Below are positions 1-7,775 of a DNA stretch of 64,000 bases, piece after piece. Origin of the DNA: Terrilactibacillus tamarindi (GTDB taxonomy: Bacteria > Bacillota > Bacilli > Bacillales > Sporolactobacillaceae); the NCBI RefSeq assembly GCF_009718825.1, contig NZ_WNHB01000003.1, positions 124,001 through 188,000 on the forward strand. Reading direction: 5' to 3'. Numbering within the stretch: position 1 is the stretch's first letter; each line of letters starts with the position of its first letter. Made by a program: the position numbers and the translations under genes. Under the pieces are notes generated by a model, which was given only the letters and a program-made list of their open reading frames with translations, made no database searches and had not been told where the DNA came from.

Positions 1-506
1 GCATTGGAGGTTCACCAAGAGTCGGGACTTACGCTTTAGGTAATATCATTTTAGTAGGGGCTGCTGTGACTTGGGCACTCTTGTCAGTCTATGTTAAGAA
101 AGCATCTAGAAAGTTCTCATCACTCATGATAACGACGTACTCAATGATTTTTGCCCTCTTGTTTTCAACACCATTTATGATAGTAGAACAAATGAATGAG
201 CCTATGACAATAAATCAAACACCCATCATTTTAGGTATCTTGTATTTAGGAACGGTATCAACTGCAGGAGCGTTCTTTCTATGGAATAAAGGGTTAGAAC
301 TTATGGATGCAGGGATTGGTTCATTATTTCTTTTTCTTCAACCAATTGTTGGAGCCATCCTCGGCTGGTTGTGGTTAAAGGAGACATTGTCCTATTCTTT
401 TTATATAGGGGGCTGTTTTATTCTAGTAGGAATTATTATCGCGACTAGAAGGAAAGAACAATCTGCCAAGAAGAGGCCGAACACGAACAATAAATTAACG
501 TCATAA
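1..506 (+). CDS. EamA/DMT-family transporter, C-terminal part (5' end outside window)
   Basis: The reading frame is open from base 3 of the window, so this is the 3' part of a gene that starts upstream. The visible product (about 167 residues) has four or five hydrophobic segments. It carries typical EamA second-repeat features: a gap with GTVSTAGAFFLWNKGLE, then LFLFLQPIVGAILGWLWLKE and a last membrane segment followed by a short, charged, Lys/Arg-rich tail. EamA proteins are ten-helix inner-membrane drug/metabolite exporters; the substrate cannot be told. A strong bidirectional terminator follows. The family is clear; the specific function is unknown. Confidence 0.85.
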   Translation, partial: IGGSPRVGTYALGNIILVGAAVTWALLSVYVKKASRKFSSLMITTYSMIFALLFSTPFMIVEQMNEPMTINQTPIILGILYLGTVSTAGAFFLWNKGLELMDAGIGSLFLFLQPIVGAILGWLWLKETLSYSFYIGGCFILVGIIIATRRKEQSAKKRPNTNNKLTS

Positions 507-509
507 TTA

Positions 510-552
510 AAAACGGATCATCCGAGTGGGTAGCGGATGATCCGTTTTTTTT
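510..552. terminator. Bidirectional intrinsic terminator between convergent genes
   Basis: A perfect 13-14 bp stem (AAACGGATCATCCG and its complement, separated by AGTGGGTAG) is flanked by A-run and T-run. It therefore works for the EamA gene on + and for the 551-1009 gene on -. The T-run overlaps the stop codon of the minus-strand gene. Confidence 0.9.
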
Positions 553-1009
553 AGTTTCTTTGAAGACGAAAGCCTTCATCTTTTAAGTAAAGAGCAGCGT
601 CCTCATGGGAGCCGAAAGAATCGACTAAATTATTTCCAGCGTAGATGGTCCACGCCTCATCTTCATGAATCAACTGTAGCGTTTGTTTTTCACGATTAAT
701 CCACGTTTCCTCTTCTGGTTTTGGTTGTCCTTCTTCAGAAAGAGAAAAAATGGCATTTTCCACAATTGAGTGAAGCTCTGCTTCATTGAAATCCCGTATA
801 TTGACAAAGCCTTTGTCATCGGTGGGATAGCCTTCTAATTCTCCCGCATAGACATACCCATTTCCATTAGGATGGAGATGATAAACGACATTTTTCTTTT
901 CTTTCACACTGTCATTATATTGGAAATTCACGCGTCCAAGCGAAACATCACGACGTTCTAATTCTGGAAAAGATTCAATAATCTCTAATTTTTGTTCGAA
1001 AGTAAGCAT
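551..1009 (-). CDS. Conserved hypothetical protein, 152 aa
   Basis: I do not recognise the family. The product is soluble, acidic and has no signal peptide or membrane segment. The N-terminal half looks like a beta-rich domain (residues 20-60, with HPNGNGYVYAGEL). The middle is acidic and the C-terminal part contains YAGNNLVDSFGSHEDAALYLKDEGF. A GAGGAAC-type ribosome binding site lies just upstream of the ATG at 1009. It is convergent with the EamA gene and divergent from the DUF3189 gene. Codon use and composition look like the neighbours, so it is probably a genuine gene of unknown role. Confidence 0.75.
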   Translation of the reverse strand: MLTFEQKLEIIESFPELERRDVSLGRVNFQYNDSVKEKKNVVYHLHPNGNGYVYAGELEGYPTDDKGFVNIRDFNEAELHSIVENAIFSLSEEGQPKPEEETWINREKQTLQLIHEDEAWTIYAGNNLVDSFGSHEDAALYLKDEGFRLQRN

Positions 1010-1139
1010 AGTTCCTCCATGTAGTTAGGTTATGACAAACATTATATCCTATTTGAATAAGGATAAGCCAATCTTCCCTGATATTTTAGGACGAATTCGG
1101 CCATAATAAAAGAAAAGTCGATCCCCGAGGTGGATGATA

Positions 1140-1646
1140 ATGATTTATATTTATAACGATTATGGCGGTACACATACAACGGCATTAGCGGCAGCTTATC
1201 ACCTAAACAAACTTCCAAAAGAGGGTAAGCTCACAAAAGAACAAATATTAGAAACACCATTTTTTAACAAACTAAAGACTAGTGATATGGGCGTTCTATT
1301 TTTTCATGGGATTGACTCGGATGGGAATTCCGTTTATACCGTTGGTCGCGGGGCTGCGAAACAAATGAAACGACTCCTTAAAAGTCTAACGGAACTTTTA
1401 CAAGAAAAATATAACGGAACGGAAAAAGTCGTTCTCTCAAATACCTCTCCAACCGTTCCCATCACGATGACCTTTGGAGGACTTTTCTCAAGAAGACTAC
1501 ATATTGATTTTATTGGAGTTCCTTTGCTTGTGCTAGGGGCTAAACAATGCTGTCACGACATCCTTAGAGTGGTTGAACATACCAAATATGTAGGCAAAAC
1601 AACATCAGCAAAGCTCACTGTTTTGGATAATAAAGAATTTAAGTAA
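1140..1646 (+). CDS. DUF3189 family protein
   Basis: A cytosolic protein of 168 aa with the DUF3189 pattern: an N-terminal IYIYNDYGGTHTTALAAAYHL segment, a central FFHGIDSDGNSVYTVGRG motif and a C-terminal GAKQCCHDI motif. The function of this family is not known to me; it is found mainly in spore-forming Firmicutes. GAGGTGG at 1127-1133 abuts the ATG at 1134 but is correctly spaced (6 nt) for the ATG at 1140, so I use 1140. It is convergent with lipL, with which it shares a terminator. Confidence 0.75.
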   Translation: MIYIYNDYGGTHTTALAAAYHLNKLPKEGKLTKEQILETPFFNKLKTSDMGVLFFHGIDSDGNSVYTVGRGAAKQMKRLLKSLTELLQEKYNGTEKVVLSNTSPTVPITMTFGGLFSRRLHIDFIGVPLLVLGAKQCCHDILRVVEHTKYVGKTTSAKLTVLDNKEFK

Positions 1647-1648
1647 AA

Positions 1649-1685
1649 ATGACTCGAAGCTGGTGTCTTATCAGCGACGAGTCAT
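1649..1685. terminator. Hairpin terminator shared by DUF3189 gene and lipL
   Basis: ATGACTCG at 1649-1656 pairs with CGAGTCAT at 1678-1685, with an inner CTG/CAG pair. The T-run is clear only in the minus direction (TTTTTAC), so it mainly serves lipL. Confidence 0.65.
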
Positions 1686-2507
1686 CTTATTTAATGGATC
1701 ATTTCTTTCTCTAATTCTTTGATAATATCCCCTGAATAAGTTTTGTTCAGAAGACGATAATAATGGAGATGAAATCTCTCCAAATTGTTGAATCACTTGA
1801 AGAAGAGTGACGATAAAACTTTGAACCGTTAAAGATGAACCGGAAATTTCCTCTAAAGAGGCCATTTTTTCTGGAACAATTTTTGGATAAACAAATTTCG
1901 TCTGTTCTCCTCTTAGACCACGATCATAAAACGACTTAATGAGTTCCGCCCGCTTCGATCCACTGCCTGTAAGACAAAGATAAATTTGAACTGCGACGCC
2001 TTTTCGAATCCGTCTTTGCGATATCCCCGCAAATTTTTTTCCATTTACACTTAAATCATAACGGCCAGGACAATAGGAACCGACGATTTCCTTTGCTTCA
2101 AAGGAAACATGGATGGGTTCAAGACACATTTTGATGAAATCGACCATAGCCTCGAAACTTTCATCAATCGATAAACTCCGGGTTTGCTCAGAAAAAATAA
2201 GGGAAATATTTAACACGCCTTCATCTAGAACAACCGCAAGACCACCTGAATTTCGTGTGACACAATGGTAACCCTGCTGTTGAATCGCATGAATACCGTC
2301 TTGCAAATGAGGGAGACGCATGTCTTGTATACCAAGAATAACGGTTTGATGATGGACCCAAGTACGAATCACAGGAGCCGATTCTCCGGATCCAACAGAA
2401 TGGCACAATGTATCATCCATGGCAAACGACTGCATGCCATTAAATGAAGGGCCAAGAGTTGATTGATCAATCCAACGCCACGTAGGTTGATAGAGAAGTG
2501 ATGTCAT
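1671..2507 (-). CDS. lipL: Octanoyl-[GcvH]:protein N-octanoyltransferase LipL
   Basis: A protein of 278 aa in the BPL/LplA fold family. In Bacillus, LipL moves octanoyl groups from GcvH to E2 subunits of 2-oxoacid dehydrogenases during lipoate synthesis. Supporting motifs are RNSGGLAVVLDEGVLN (residues 85-100), GSYCPGRYDLSVNGKKFAGISQRR with the likely catalytic Cys146, and a basic region after it. Size and motif pattern (GVLN rather than the LipM-type pattern) favour LipL over LipM. The start ATG is preceded by AGAGGAAAA. It is divergent from ywfO, as I recall for the ywfL/ywfO region of B. subtilis. Confidence 0.85.
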   Translation of the reverse strand: MTSLLYQPTWRWIDQSTLGPSFNGMQSFAMDDTLCHSVGSGESAPVIRTWVHHQTVILGIQDMRLPHLQDGIHAIQQQGYHCVTRNSGGLAVVLDEGVLNISLIFSEQTRSLSIDESFEAMVDFIKMCLEPIHVSFEAKEIVGSYCPGRYDLSVNGKKFAGISQRRIRKGVAVQIYLCLTGSGSKRAELIKSFYDRGLRGEQTKFVYPKIVPEKMASLEEISGSSLTVQSFIVTLLQVIQQFGEISSPLLSSSEQNLFRGYYQRIRERNDPLNKMTRR

Positions 2508-2622
2508 AGAATTTTCCTCTTTACATATTAAAGTATTGAACTAAAAGGTGACTTCATTATATCAAATTTGAACAAGACGAGAGTGAAGATTAATCTTACT
2601 TGTTCGACAAAATAACTCTTCA

Positions 2623-2651
2623 TTCCATTTTTAATAGGGACAAGCTATAAT
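2623..2651 (+). promoter_or_regulatory. Probable sigma-A promoter of ywfO
   Basis: TTCCAT, a 17-nt spacer and TATAAT at 2646-2651, 30 nt upstream of the ywfO start. The -10 is perfect and the -35 weak. Confidence 0.5.
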
Positions 2652-2680
2652 AATAACATGACAGAATTGGGGTGAAGAAA

Positions 2681-3973
2681 ATGGCCCAACGTATGACGAA
2701 ACTTAGTGAAGAAAAAGTGTTTAAAGATCCCGTTCATCGCTATATTCACGTTCGAGATCGATTAATATGGGAGCTTATTGGAACAAGTGAATTTCAAAGG
2801 TTAAGGCGGATTAAGCAGCTTGGAACGAGTTACTTAACCTTTCACGGAGCTGAACATAGCCGTTTTGGTCATTCTCTAGGAGTCTATGAGATTACGAGAA
2901 AACTGATTAACGTTTTCGAAAAAGAACCAGAATGGGATCCGAATGATCGTCTCCTCTGTCTTTGTGCAGCCCTTCTCCACGATATTGGCCATGGACCTTT
3001 TTCTCATTCCTTTGAAAAAGTATTTCAGACGGATCATGAGCATTTTACAAGGGAAATGATTCTCGGGCAAACAGAGATTAATGCTGTACTAAGGAAAATA
3101 AGTGATGATTTTCCACGGAAGGTATCCGATGTGATTGGGAAAACGTATGAAAATAAATTGGTCGTAAGCATGATTTCAAGTCAGATTGATGCTGATCGAA
3201 TGGATTACTTGCTTCGGGACGCCTATTATACAGGGGTAAGTTATGGGAATTTTGATCTAGAACGTCTTTGGCGAGTCATGCGTCCACGTGAAGACCAAGT
3301 TGTGATTAAAAAAAGCGGCATGCACGCCGTAGAAGACTATATTATGAGCCGTTATCAAATGTATTGGCAAATCTACTTTCATCCAGTCACGAGAAGTGCG
3401 GAAGTTATTTTAACAAAAATCCTGCATCGGGCAAAAACTCTTTATCACAACGGATTTAAGTTCAAATATGTACCAACGCAGCTTATGAGCCTTTTTGATG
3501 GACAAGTCACAGTCGAAGATTATCTCAAACTAGATGAGGCTTTAATTTTATATTACTTCCAAGTTTGGCAGGAGGAAGAAGATCAGATTCTGAAAGATCT
3601 TTGTTATCGTTTTATGAATCGTAAGTTATTTAAATACATTGAGTTTACGCCCATGGATTTAAGTTTATATGATGAACTTCGTGAGACATTTTTAGATGCA
3701 GGCTTAGATCCGGATTACTATCTTGTTGTCGATTCGTCATCTGATTGCCCATACGATCTCTATCGTCCTGGGGAAGAAGAAGAGAAATTGCCCATCTATT
3801 TGGTGATGCCAGATTCTCAATTGCGTGAACTGTCCAGAGAATCGGATGTTGTGGATTCCATCACAGGGAAGAAGCGAACAGACCATAAACTTTATTATCC
3901 ATTGGATGCCATAATGGCACTGCCGAGTCATTCCAAAGCAAAGAAGAAACTGAGATCATTACTATCAATATAA
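2681..3973 (+). CDS. ywfO: HD-superfamily phosphohydrolase YwfO
   Basis: A cytosolic metal-dependent HD-domain hydrolase of 430 aa. The HD signature is in the first third (HSRFGHSLGVYE, then ALLHDIGHGPFSHSFE), followed by IDADRMDYLLRDAYYTGV, a set shared with dNTPase/ppGpp-binding HD hydrolases. The substrate in this organism is not shown by the sequence; homologues are annotated as dNTP triphosphohydrolase-like. GGGGTGA at 2669-2675 is too close to the GTG at 2672 but well spaced for the ATG at 2681. ywgA follows 29 nt downstream, so the two probably form an operon. Confidence 0.88.
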   Translation: MAQRMTKLSEEKVFKDPVHRYIHVRDRLIWELIGTSEFQRLRRIKQLGTSYLTFHGAEHSRFGHSLGVYEITRKLINVFEKEPEWDPNDRLLCLCAALLHDIGHGPFSHSFEKVFQTDHEHFTREMILGQTEINAVLRKISDDFPRKVSDVIGKTYENKLVVSMISSQIDADRMDYLLRDAYYTGVSYGNFDLERLWRVMRPREDQVVIKKSGMHAVEDYIMSRYQMYWQIYFHPVTRSAEVILTKILHRAKTLYHNGFKFKYVPTQLMSLFDGQVTVEDYLKLDEALILYYFQVWQEEEDQILKDLCYRFMNRKLFKYIEFTPMDLSLYDELRETFLDAGLDPDYYLVVDSSSDCPYDLYRPGEEEEKLPIYLVMPDSQLRELSRESDVVDSITGKKRTDHKLYYPLDAIMALPSHSKAKKKLRSLLSI

Positions 3974-4002
3974 ATGAAAAAAGAAGATAAGGAGGAGTTC
4001 AA

Positions 4003-4515
4003 GTGCTTGAGGATCATGCGAAAATTGTCTCGTTGCTAGAGCAAGCAGGCGAAGTCGTCGGTCGAAAAAAATTACAAAAAATCATCTACATATTAAAAAA
4101 ATGTGATATTCCGTTCCAAGAAAAATATCATTTTCATTTTTTTGGCCCTTATTCTGAAGAACTGTCCCTCCGAATAGAAGAATTATGTAACTTAGGATTT
4201 GTCAATGAAGTAAAAGAAACAAAAGGCGGCTATTATCAATATCGGTATACTTCAACTGAGACATCAAAAGAATTTCTTTCTCACTTCGATATTCATATGG
4301 AGACGATTGAACCTCTCATCCAGGAGTTAAATAACCAGAATTCGAAGTTTCTAGAACTCGTATCTACGATTTTATATTTTGATGACCTCTCTCATGAAGA
4401 AATTATTGAAAAAGTACAAGTGGTAAAGAAAAAACAAAACTATTCTTTGGACGATATCGAAGAAGCTTTTTCTTTTATCACATCCATAAAACGTCTGAAC
4501 ACAAAAGTGAGCTAA
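4003..4515 (+). CDS. ywgA: YwgA family protein
   Basis: A protein of 170 aa that begins LEDHAKIVSLLEQAGEVVGRKKLQKIIYILK, typical of YwgA and similar to the helix-turn-helix-like N-terminus of Panacea/SocA-type proteins. It has FHFFGPYSEEL and GYYQYRYT segments and a helical C-terminus. The start is GTG, set by GGAGGA at 3991-3996 (6-nt spacing). It is probably co-transcribed with ywfO. The biochemical function is unknown. Confidence 0.8.
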   Translation: MLEDHAKIVSLLEQAGEVVGRKKLQKIIYILKKCDIPFQEKYHFHFFGPYSEELSLRIEELCNLGFVNEVKETKGGYYQYRYTSTETSKEFLSHFDIHMETIEPLIQELNNQNSKFLELVSTILYFDDLSHEEIIEKVQVVKKKQNYSLDDIEEAFSFITSIKRLNTKVS

Positions 4516-4540
4516 TGATCTTATTAGTTCATTTTTTTCT
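4509..4540 (+). terminator. Intrinsic terminator after ywgA
   Basis: GAGCTAAT / ATTAGTTC stem with a 6-nt loop followed by ATTTTTTTC. The stem overlaps the ywgA stop codon. Confidence 0.8.
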
Positions 4541-4642
4541 TTTTCCTCTTCATAAAAAAACGACATCATCTAGAGTGTAGAATCCCATACTGTAGTGGCA
4601 TAAGATAATGGTACGGATAGCCTTTGGAAGAGGGTGTACAAG

Positions 4643-5224
4643 ATGTTTCAGTTTCGAATAAATGAAAACATTGACCTAAAAATGCTTGAGATGAATGACG
4701 TTCCCACATTATTTACAGTCATCAATAACGAAAGAAATGAATTACGCGAGTACGTTCCTTGGATTGATCACTTTCAGAGTGAATCAGATTTTTACCCGAT
4801 TATTGAAATCTGGAATGAGCAATTTAAAATGAATATGGGGATGCAAATGGGCATCTTTTATAAAAATAAGTTTGTTGGAATGGTTGAATTTCATAAGTAC
4901 GATTGGAGAAATAAATCAACGAGTATGGGGTATTGGCTGGTAAGTAGCGCTCGAGGTAAAGGCATTATGACAACCTGTTGTCGTGCACTCATTGACTATG
5001 GTTTCAATGTTTTGGGATTAAACCGAATAGAAATTCGGGCGGCATCTCAAAATGATAGCAGTAAGGCTGTCGCCAGAAGGCTTGGATTCATACATGAAGG
5101 TCACATCCGTTCTGCTGAGTGGCTTCACGGCCGTTATGTTGACCATGATTTGTATGGATTATTACAATCTGATTGGTATAAAAGAAAGTATCCCAATCTA
5201 GTATCTTATGACCTTAACGGATAA
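4643..5224 (+). CDS. GNAT N-acetyltransferase, RimL/YdaF type
   Basis: A product of 193 aa matching the GNAT family, probably the ribosomal-protein-serine acetyltransferase-like group. It has LREYVPWID early, the acetyl-CoA loop SSARGKGIMTTCCRALIDY, then LNRIEIRAASQNDSSKAVARRLGF and the C-terminal GRYVDHDLYGLL. The physiological target is unknown. GGAAGAGGG at 4626-4634 sets the ATG at 4643 rather than the GTG at 4634. It is monocistronic, followed by a long hairpin. Confidence 0.85.
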   Translation: MFQFRINENIDLKMLEMNDVPTLFTVINNERNELREYVPWIDHFQSESDFYPIIEIWNEQFKMNMGMQMGIFYKNKFVGMVEFHKYDWRNKSTSMGYWLVSSARGKGIMTTCCRALIDYGFNVLGLNRIEIRAASQNDSSKAVARRLGFIHEGHIRSAEWLHGRYVDHDLYGLLQSDWYKRKYPNLVSYDLNG

Positions 5225-5242
5225 AATTTATCTCTTTCACCG

Positions 5243-5292
5243 TCGTAGCAACCCATCAGTGGGATAAACCTCCCACTGATGATTGCTACGAT
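5243..5292 (+). terminator. Long hairpin after the acetyltransferase gene, with the ATCAGTGGG core of the dispersed structured repeat
   Basis: CGTAGCAA and CCATCAGTGGGA pair with TCCCACTGATG and TTGCTACG around the loop TAAACC. The stem is about 20 bp and nearly perfect. It is followed by ATCTTTATTTTTCTG, a plausible U-tract. The core is the same hairpin found in the structured repeats at 6.3, 15.4, 19.5, 32.4 and 45.7 kb. Confidence 0.65.
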
Positions 5293-5294
5293 CT

Positions 5295-5471
5295 TTATTT
5301 TTCTGTTTGGATGAAAAAGAAGCCAATATAGATTGCTACTATCCAAATAATAATGGCAGACACTCGGTTTATGAACGTCAACCACTTTCCATTTGAGTCC
5401 ATTTCACCTAACAGTTTTCCACAAAGGGCCAGACTAAAAAACCAAATCCAAGACACGGTAATACAAGTTCA
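5295..5471 (-). pseudogene. Decayed C-terminal fragment of a LysE/RhtB-like exporter gene
   Basis: On the minus strand the frame ending at 5295 reads TCITVSWIWFFSLA, CGKLLGEMDSNGKWLTFI, then NRVSAIIIWIVAIYI, followed by a stop. This resembles the last two membrane segments of LysE/RhtB amino-acid exporters. A TGA stop at 5469-5471 interrupts the frame just upstream, and no N-terminal part remains. The same frame continues upstream into the small membrane ORF at 5481-5723. I therefore read this as a gene remnant. The family assignment is from memory of the C-terminal pattern. Confidence 0.55.
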
Positions 5472-5480
5472 TGCGGAAAT

Positions 5481-5723
5481 TCACACCAGTATTATTAAAA
5501 ATATCAAAACAATAACAGCTAAAATATCAAGAAACATTCCTTTCTTATCATTTTCTTCTTTTTTGGAAAGTAATACGAAGAAATCAATCAAAGAAATTAG
5601 TATATATAACGACAAAGCGATTCTAACATCAAGCTTAAATATAACAACCACCGTGAGAAAAATCATCAAAAATACTAATGGCCAATGGATACTGTCATAA
5701 GACTTTATAAATCTTTTATACAT
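5481..5723 (-). CDS. Small membrane protein, 80 aa, unrecognised
   Basis: A short ORF whose product has three hydrophobic segments (WPLVFLMIFLTVVVIF, ALSLYILISLIDFFVLL, LDILAVIVLIFLIILV) and a charged loop with Lys/Glu between the second and third. GTGGAG lies 8 nt upstream of the ATG at 5723; an in-frame GTG at 5732 is less well placed. The gene directly abuts the exporter fragment. It could be a real small membrane protein or part of the same decaying locus. Confidence 0.5.
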   Translation of the reverse strand: MYKRFIKSYDSIHWPLVFLMIFLTVVVIFKLDVRIALSLYILISLIDFFVLLSKKEENDKKGMFLDILAVIVLIFLIILV

Positions 5724-6012
5724 AAAAGTCACTCCACTTGTAGTTCTAAAACATGATGTTTAATTAAATAAACATTAAAGAATGCAATATGAAGAAAAGG
5801 TTAATATTTGATTAGTAACAGTATTATTATTCACTATCAAAGGTTTCAGTTAAATTATCCCATTTAGTCGAATATAGTCGATGAAAACGTCTATCATTTC
5901 TTTAAGGAAATACTAGGTTCGAATCTATAAAAAAGAAGAAATGTGCGAATAAATGATAGAATTTATCCAATCAGTTAGAAAGAAAGACTCATAGAATATA
6001 AAGAAAGCGAAA
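5724..6012. other. AT-rich intergenic region without recognised gene
   Basis: About 290 bp upstream of the 6025 gene. I see no convincing ORF, hairpin or consensus promoter. The GGAGGG at 6013-6018 belongs to the next gene. Confidence 0.5.
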
Positions 6013-6024
6013 GGAGGGAACAGC

Positions 6025-6312
6025 ATGTGGGATGATTTAATGTGGCGTGACAATAGTAACTGCAAAAGACACGATTCATACAATTATTCAAACTATAACT
6101 CAAATAATTATCCAAACTATACTGGTATTGAATCATTATTACGCACCTTAACACCAGGAACAACAATTAACCGATTAGTCCTATTAGGAATCGACTATGA
6201 AGATGTCACCTTCGTTAACTATGATAGAAGCAGGAATCTAGCCTATTTCAATAATGACGGCGTTATTGTGGTTGAAGCGAACAAAATCCAAAGTTTAGAT
6301 ATTGAAGAATAG
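6025..6312 (+). CDS. Hypothetical Asn/Tyr-rich small protein, 95 aa (spore-coat-like composition)
   Basis: GGAGGGAACAGC precedes the ATG, an excellent ribosome binding site. Residues 10-35 are dominated by Asn, Tyr and Ser, a composition common in spore coat proteins. The rest (residues 36-95) is an ordered-looking beta-rich domain: TPGTTINRLVLLGIDYEDV, then NRNDG-type turns and VVEANKIQSLDI. I do not recognise the family. A coat role is a guess from composition only. Confidence 0.6.
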   Translation: MWDDLMWRDNSNCKRHDSYNYSNYNSNNYPNYTGIESLLRTLTPGTTINRLVLLGIDYEDVTFVNYDRSRNLAYFNNDGVIVVEANKIQSLDIEE

Positions 6313-6315
6313 AGA

Positions 6316-6540
6316 AACATCAATCAGTGGGGCTTTTCCCACTGATCCTTACATAGTTCTGTTGAAATCCTTGCACTTTTTATCATTTATCCCGCCTTAA
6401 CGGGCAGTAAGACCCCCACCTTATTTTGAGTATTCAAGGAAGATAGGTGGTGGATCAACTGCCCGTAAAGGTCCGATTGGTTCAACTAACCATCAGTGGG
6501 GGATGAAGACACCCCCCCACTGATGGAAGTTTCACTTTAT
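6316..6540 (+). repeat. Structured dispersed repeat, copy 1 (most complete)
   Basis: It starts with a hairpin (ATCAGTGGGG / CCCACTGAT, 6322-6345). A multi-stem region follows: ACGGGCAGT at 6400-6408 pairs with ACTGCCCGT near 6460, and CCCCCACCT pairs with AGGTGGTGG inside it. After a conserved CCGATTGGTTCAAC segment comes a second ATCAGTGGGGG / CCCCCACTGAT hairpin and the right end GGAAGTTTCACTTTAT. Related copies lie at 15437 (-), 19514, 27308, 32303 (-) and 45620. It is non-coding. Confidence 0.8.
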
Positions 6541-6577
6541 TTATACCTGAACAGGGTTTAATACTATGGCGAATAAC

Positions 6578-6805
6578 CTACAATAAAATAAAATGTTCGT
6601 GAAACCAATCGTCAAGATCTAAAGTATTATGCCCGTCTGCAATAATATGAAGTTCGTTTTCTTCGTCTCTCGTCAGCCATTTACCTTCTTCATCTTCTTC
6701 AACCATATAAAAGTAATCCTTCTTAAAAAGACAGCGATCTGTCCATTCAATTGGTAAATCTAATGACCGCTCAAAGACATTTCTAATACATCTAACTAAA
6801 ATCAT
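6578..6805 (-). CDS. Conserved-looking small protein, 75 aa
   Basis: GGAGGG and TCAC precede the ATG at 6805, giving a product that begins MILVRCIRNVFERSLDL. It is acidic in the middle (MVEEDEEGKW) and ends DWFHEHFILL. A longer upstream reading is open but has no ribosome binding site and runs into the MITE-like repeat at 6895, so I use the internal ATG. There are no membrane segments. The function is unknown. Confidence 0.65.
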   Translation of the reverse strand: MILVRCIRNVFERSLDLPIEWTDRCLFKKDYFYMVEEDEEGKWLTRDEENELHIIADGHNTLDLDDWFHEHFILL

Positions 6806-6894
6806 GTGACCCTCCATTAATTCGATTACGCATAAAGATAAAGATAATATGAATGGGACGTTTTTGCAATGGTTAAGCTTGGATATTAAATGCG

Positions 6895-7099
6895 TGTTCA
6901 AAAAGGTGACAAATTAGAAGCAAGAAGGTCAAGGCGGCGCCGTTTTGAGGACCGGCATTCCACATGATGTGGTAGCTTCAACGTTGCTCATAGGACGTGA
7001 GCGATTTTAGTTGAAGATCCTCTTGTGTTTACTACATGAGGACCGGAAAAACAAGCCAACGCCGAGATTCGTAGCTTATCATTTGGTGACTTTTTGAAC
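6895..7099. mobile_element. MITE-like repeat, copy 1 (205 bp)
   Basis: Bounded by GTTCAAAAAG (6895-6904) and its complement CTTTTTGAAC (7090-7099). The ends extend as imperfect inverted repeats (GGTGACAAATTAGAAGC versus GTCACCAAATGATAAGC). It contains no ORF. It shares long stretches with copies at 9949-10090, 10108-10312 and 40735-40936. Confidence 0.8.
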
Positions 7100-7121
7100 A
7101 ACTTCTATATGGAAAGTTGAT

Positions 7122-7142
7122 ATGATAAACTAGGGTTATCAT
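7122..7142. promoter_or_regulatory. Inverted repeat upstream of ywhD
   Basis: ATGATAAAC and GTTATCAT flank TAGG. It could be an operator or part of the ywhD promoter region. There is no sequence match to a known box that I can name. Confidence 0.3.
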
Positions 7143-7205
7143 GAGAATAATAACGGGTTATATTCCCCGGCTTTTGAACAGCTCGTATGAGGAGGATGAT
7201 GATTA

Positions 7206-7724
7206 ATGACTCAAGAAGATCAAAATAAAAAGAAATCAAGTTTCAATATTGTGAGTGGCGACTCAACCTCAGGCCATGGCGGTTATGGGGTGGGTTCCAT
7301 CAATTTAGATAACATTTCCCCAATTATTATTGATGTTGAAGAGGGAACGGCAGAAGTGGATATGGGAGCCCTACATGCACGGAGTCAAATTGAAAGACGC
7401 ATCCGCTTTTCACCAGACAAGGCCAACGTTGAAGGTGGGGGTAAACTTTACTGGCTTGTTTGGATGAACACGGAAGTGGGAGAAGAAGGACCATTTTATG
7501 CTGGAGCAGGTGCGGCTGATATGATCATTAATCGTGAAATCAGGAGAGGGTATAAAGTCTTACCAGACCATGTCAATAAAATGGATAAAGCACTAAAAGG
7601 CAAAGTTCTCGTTGACCACATGGATGAGGCATCGAAAAAAGTGTTGAAAGATTTTCTAGTCGGACACAGTGCTGAGATGTGGGAACGAGCCAATCCAGAA
7701 TTAAAAAAACAGTTGGGTGAATAA
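7206..7724 (+). CDS. ywhD: YwhD family protein
   Basis: A cytosolic protein of 172 aa with the YwhD pattern: FNIVSGDSTSGHGGYGVGSI near the N-terminus, ALHARSQIERRIRF, and FYAGAGAADMIINREIRRGYK. GAGGAGGATGATG precedes the ATG. It lies next to and convergent with pbpG, and I recall the two also being neighbours in B. subtilis. The function of the family is unknown. Confidence 0.85.
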   Translation: MTQEDQNKKKSSFNIVSGDSTSGHGGYGVGSINLDNISPIIIDVEEGTAEVDMGALHARSQIERRIRFSPDKANVEGGGKLYWLVWMNTEVGEEGPFYAGAGAADMIINREIRRGYKVLPDHVNKMDKALKGKVLVDHMDEASKKVLKDFLVGHSAEMWERANPELKKQLGE

Positions 7725-7730
7725 CCAAAA

Positions 7731-7775
7731 AAACCTCAAATGATGTGTGAATCGATCATTTGAGGTTTTTATTAT
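7731..7775. terminator. Bidirectional terminator between ywhD and pbpG
   Basis: AAACCTCAAATGAT at 7731-7744 pairs perfectly with ATCATTTGAGGTTT at 7754-7767, with T-runs on both sides. Confidence 0.9.

Noticed and set aside
5353-5700. Plus-strand ORF of 115 codons
   Set aside because: It is antisense to the exporter remnant and the small membrane ORF, has no ribosome binding site and an unnatural composition.
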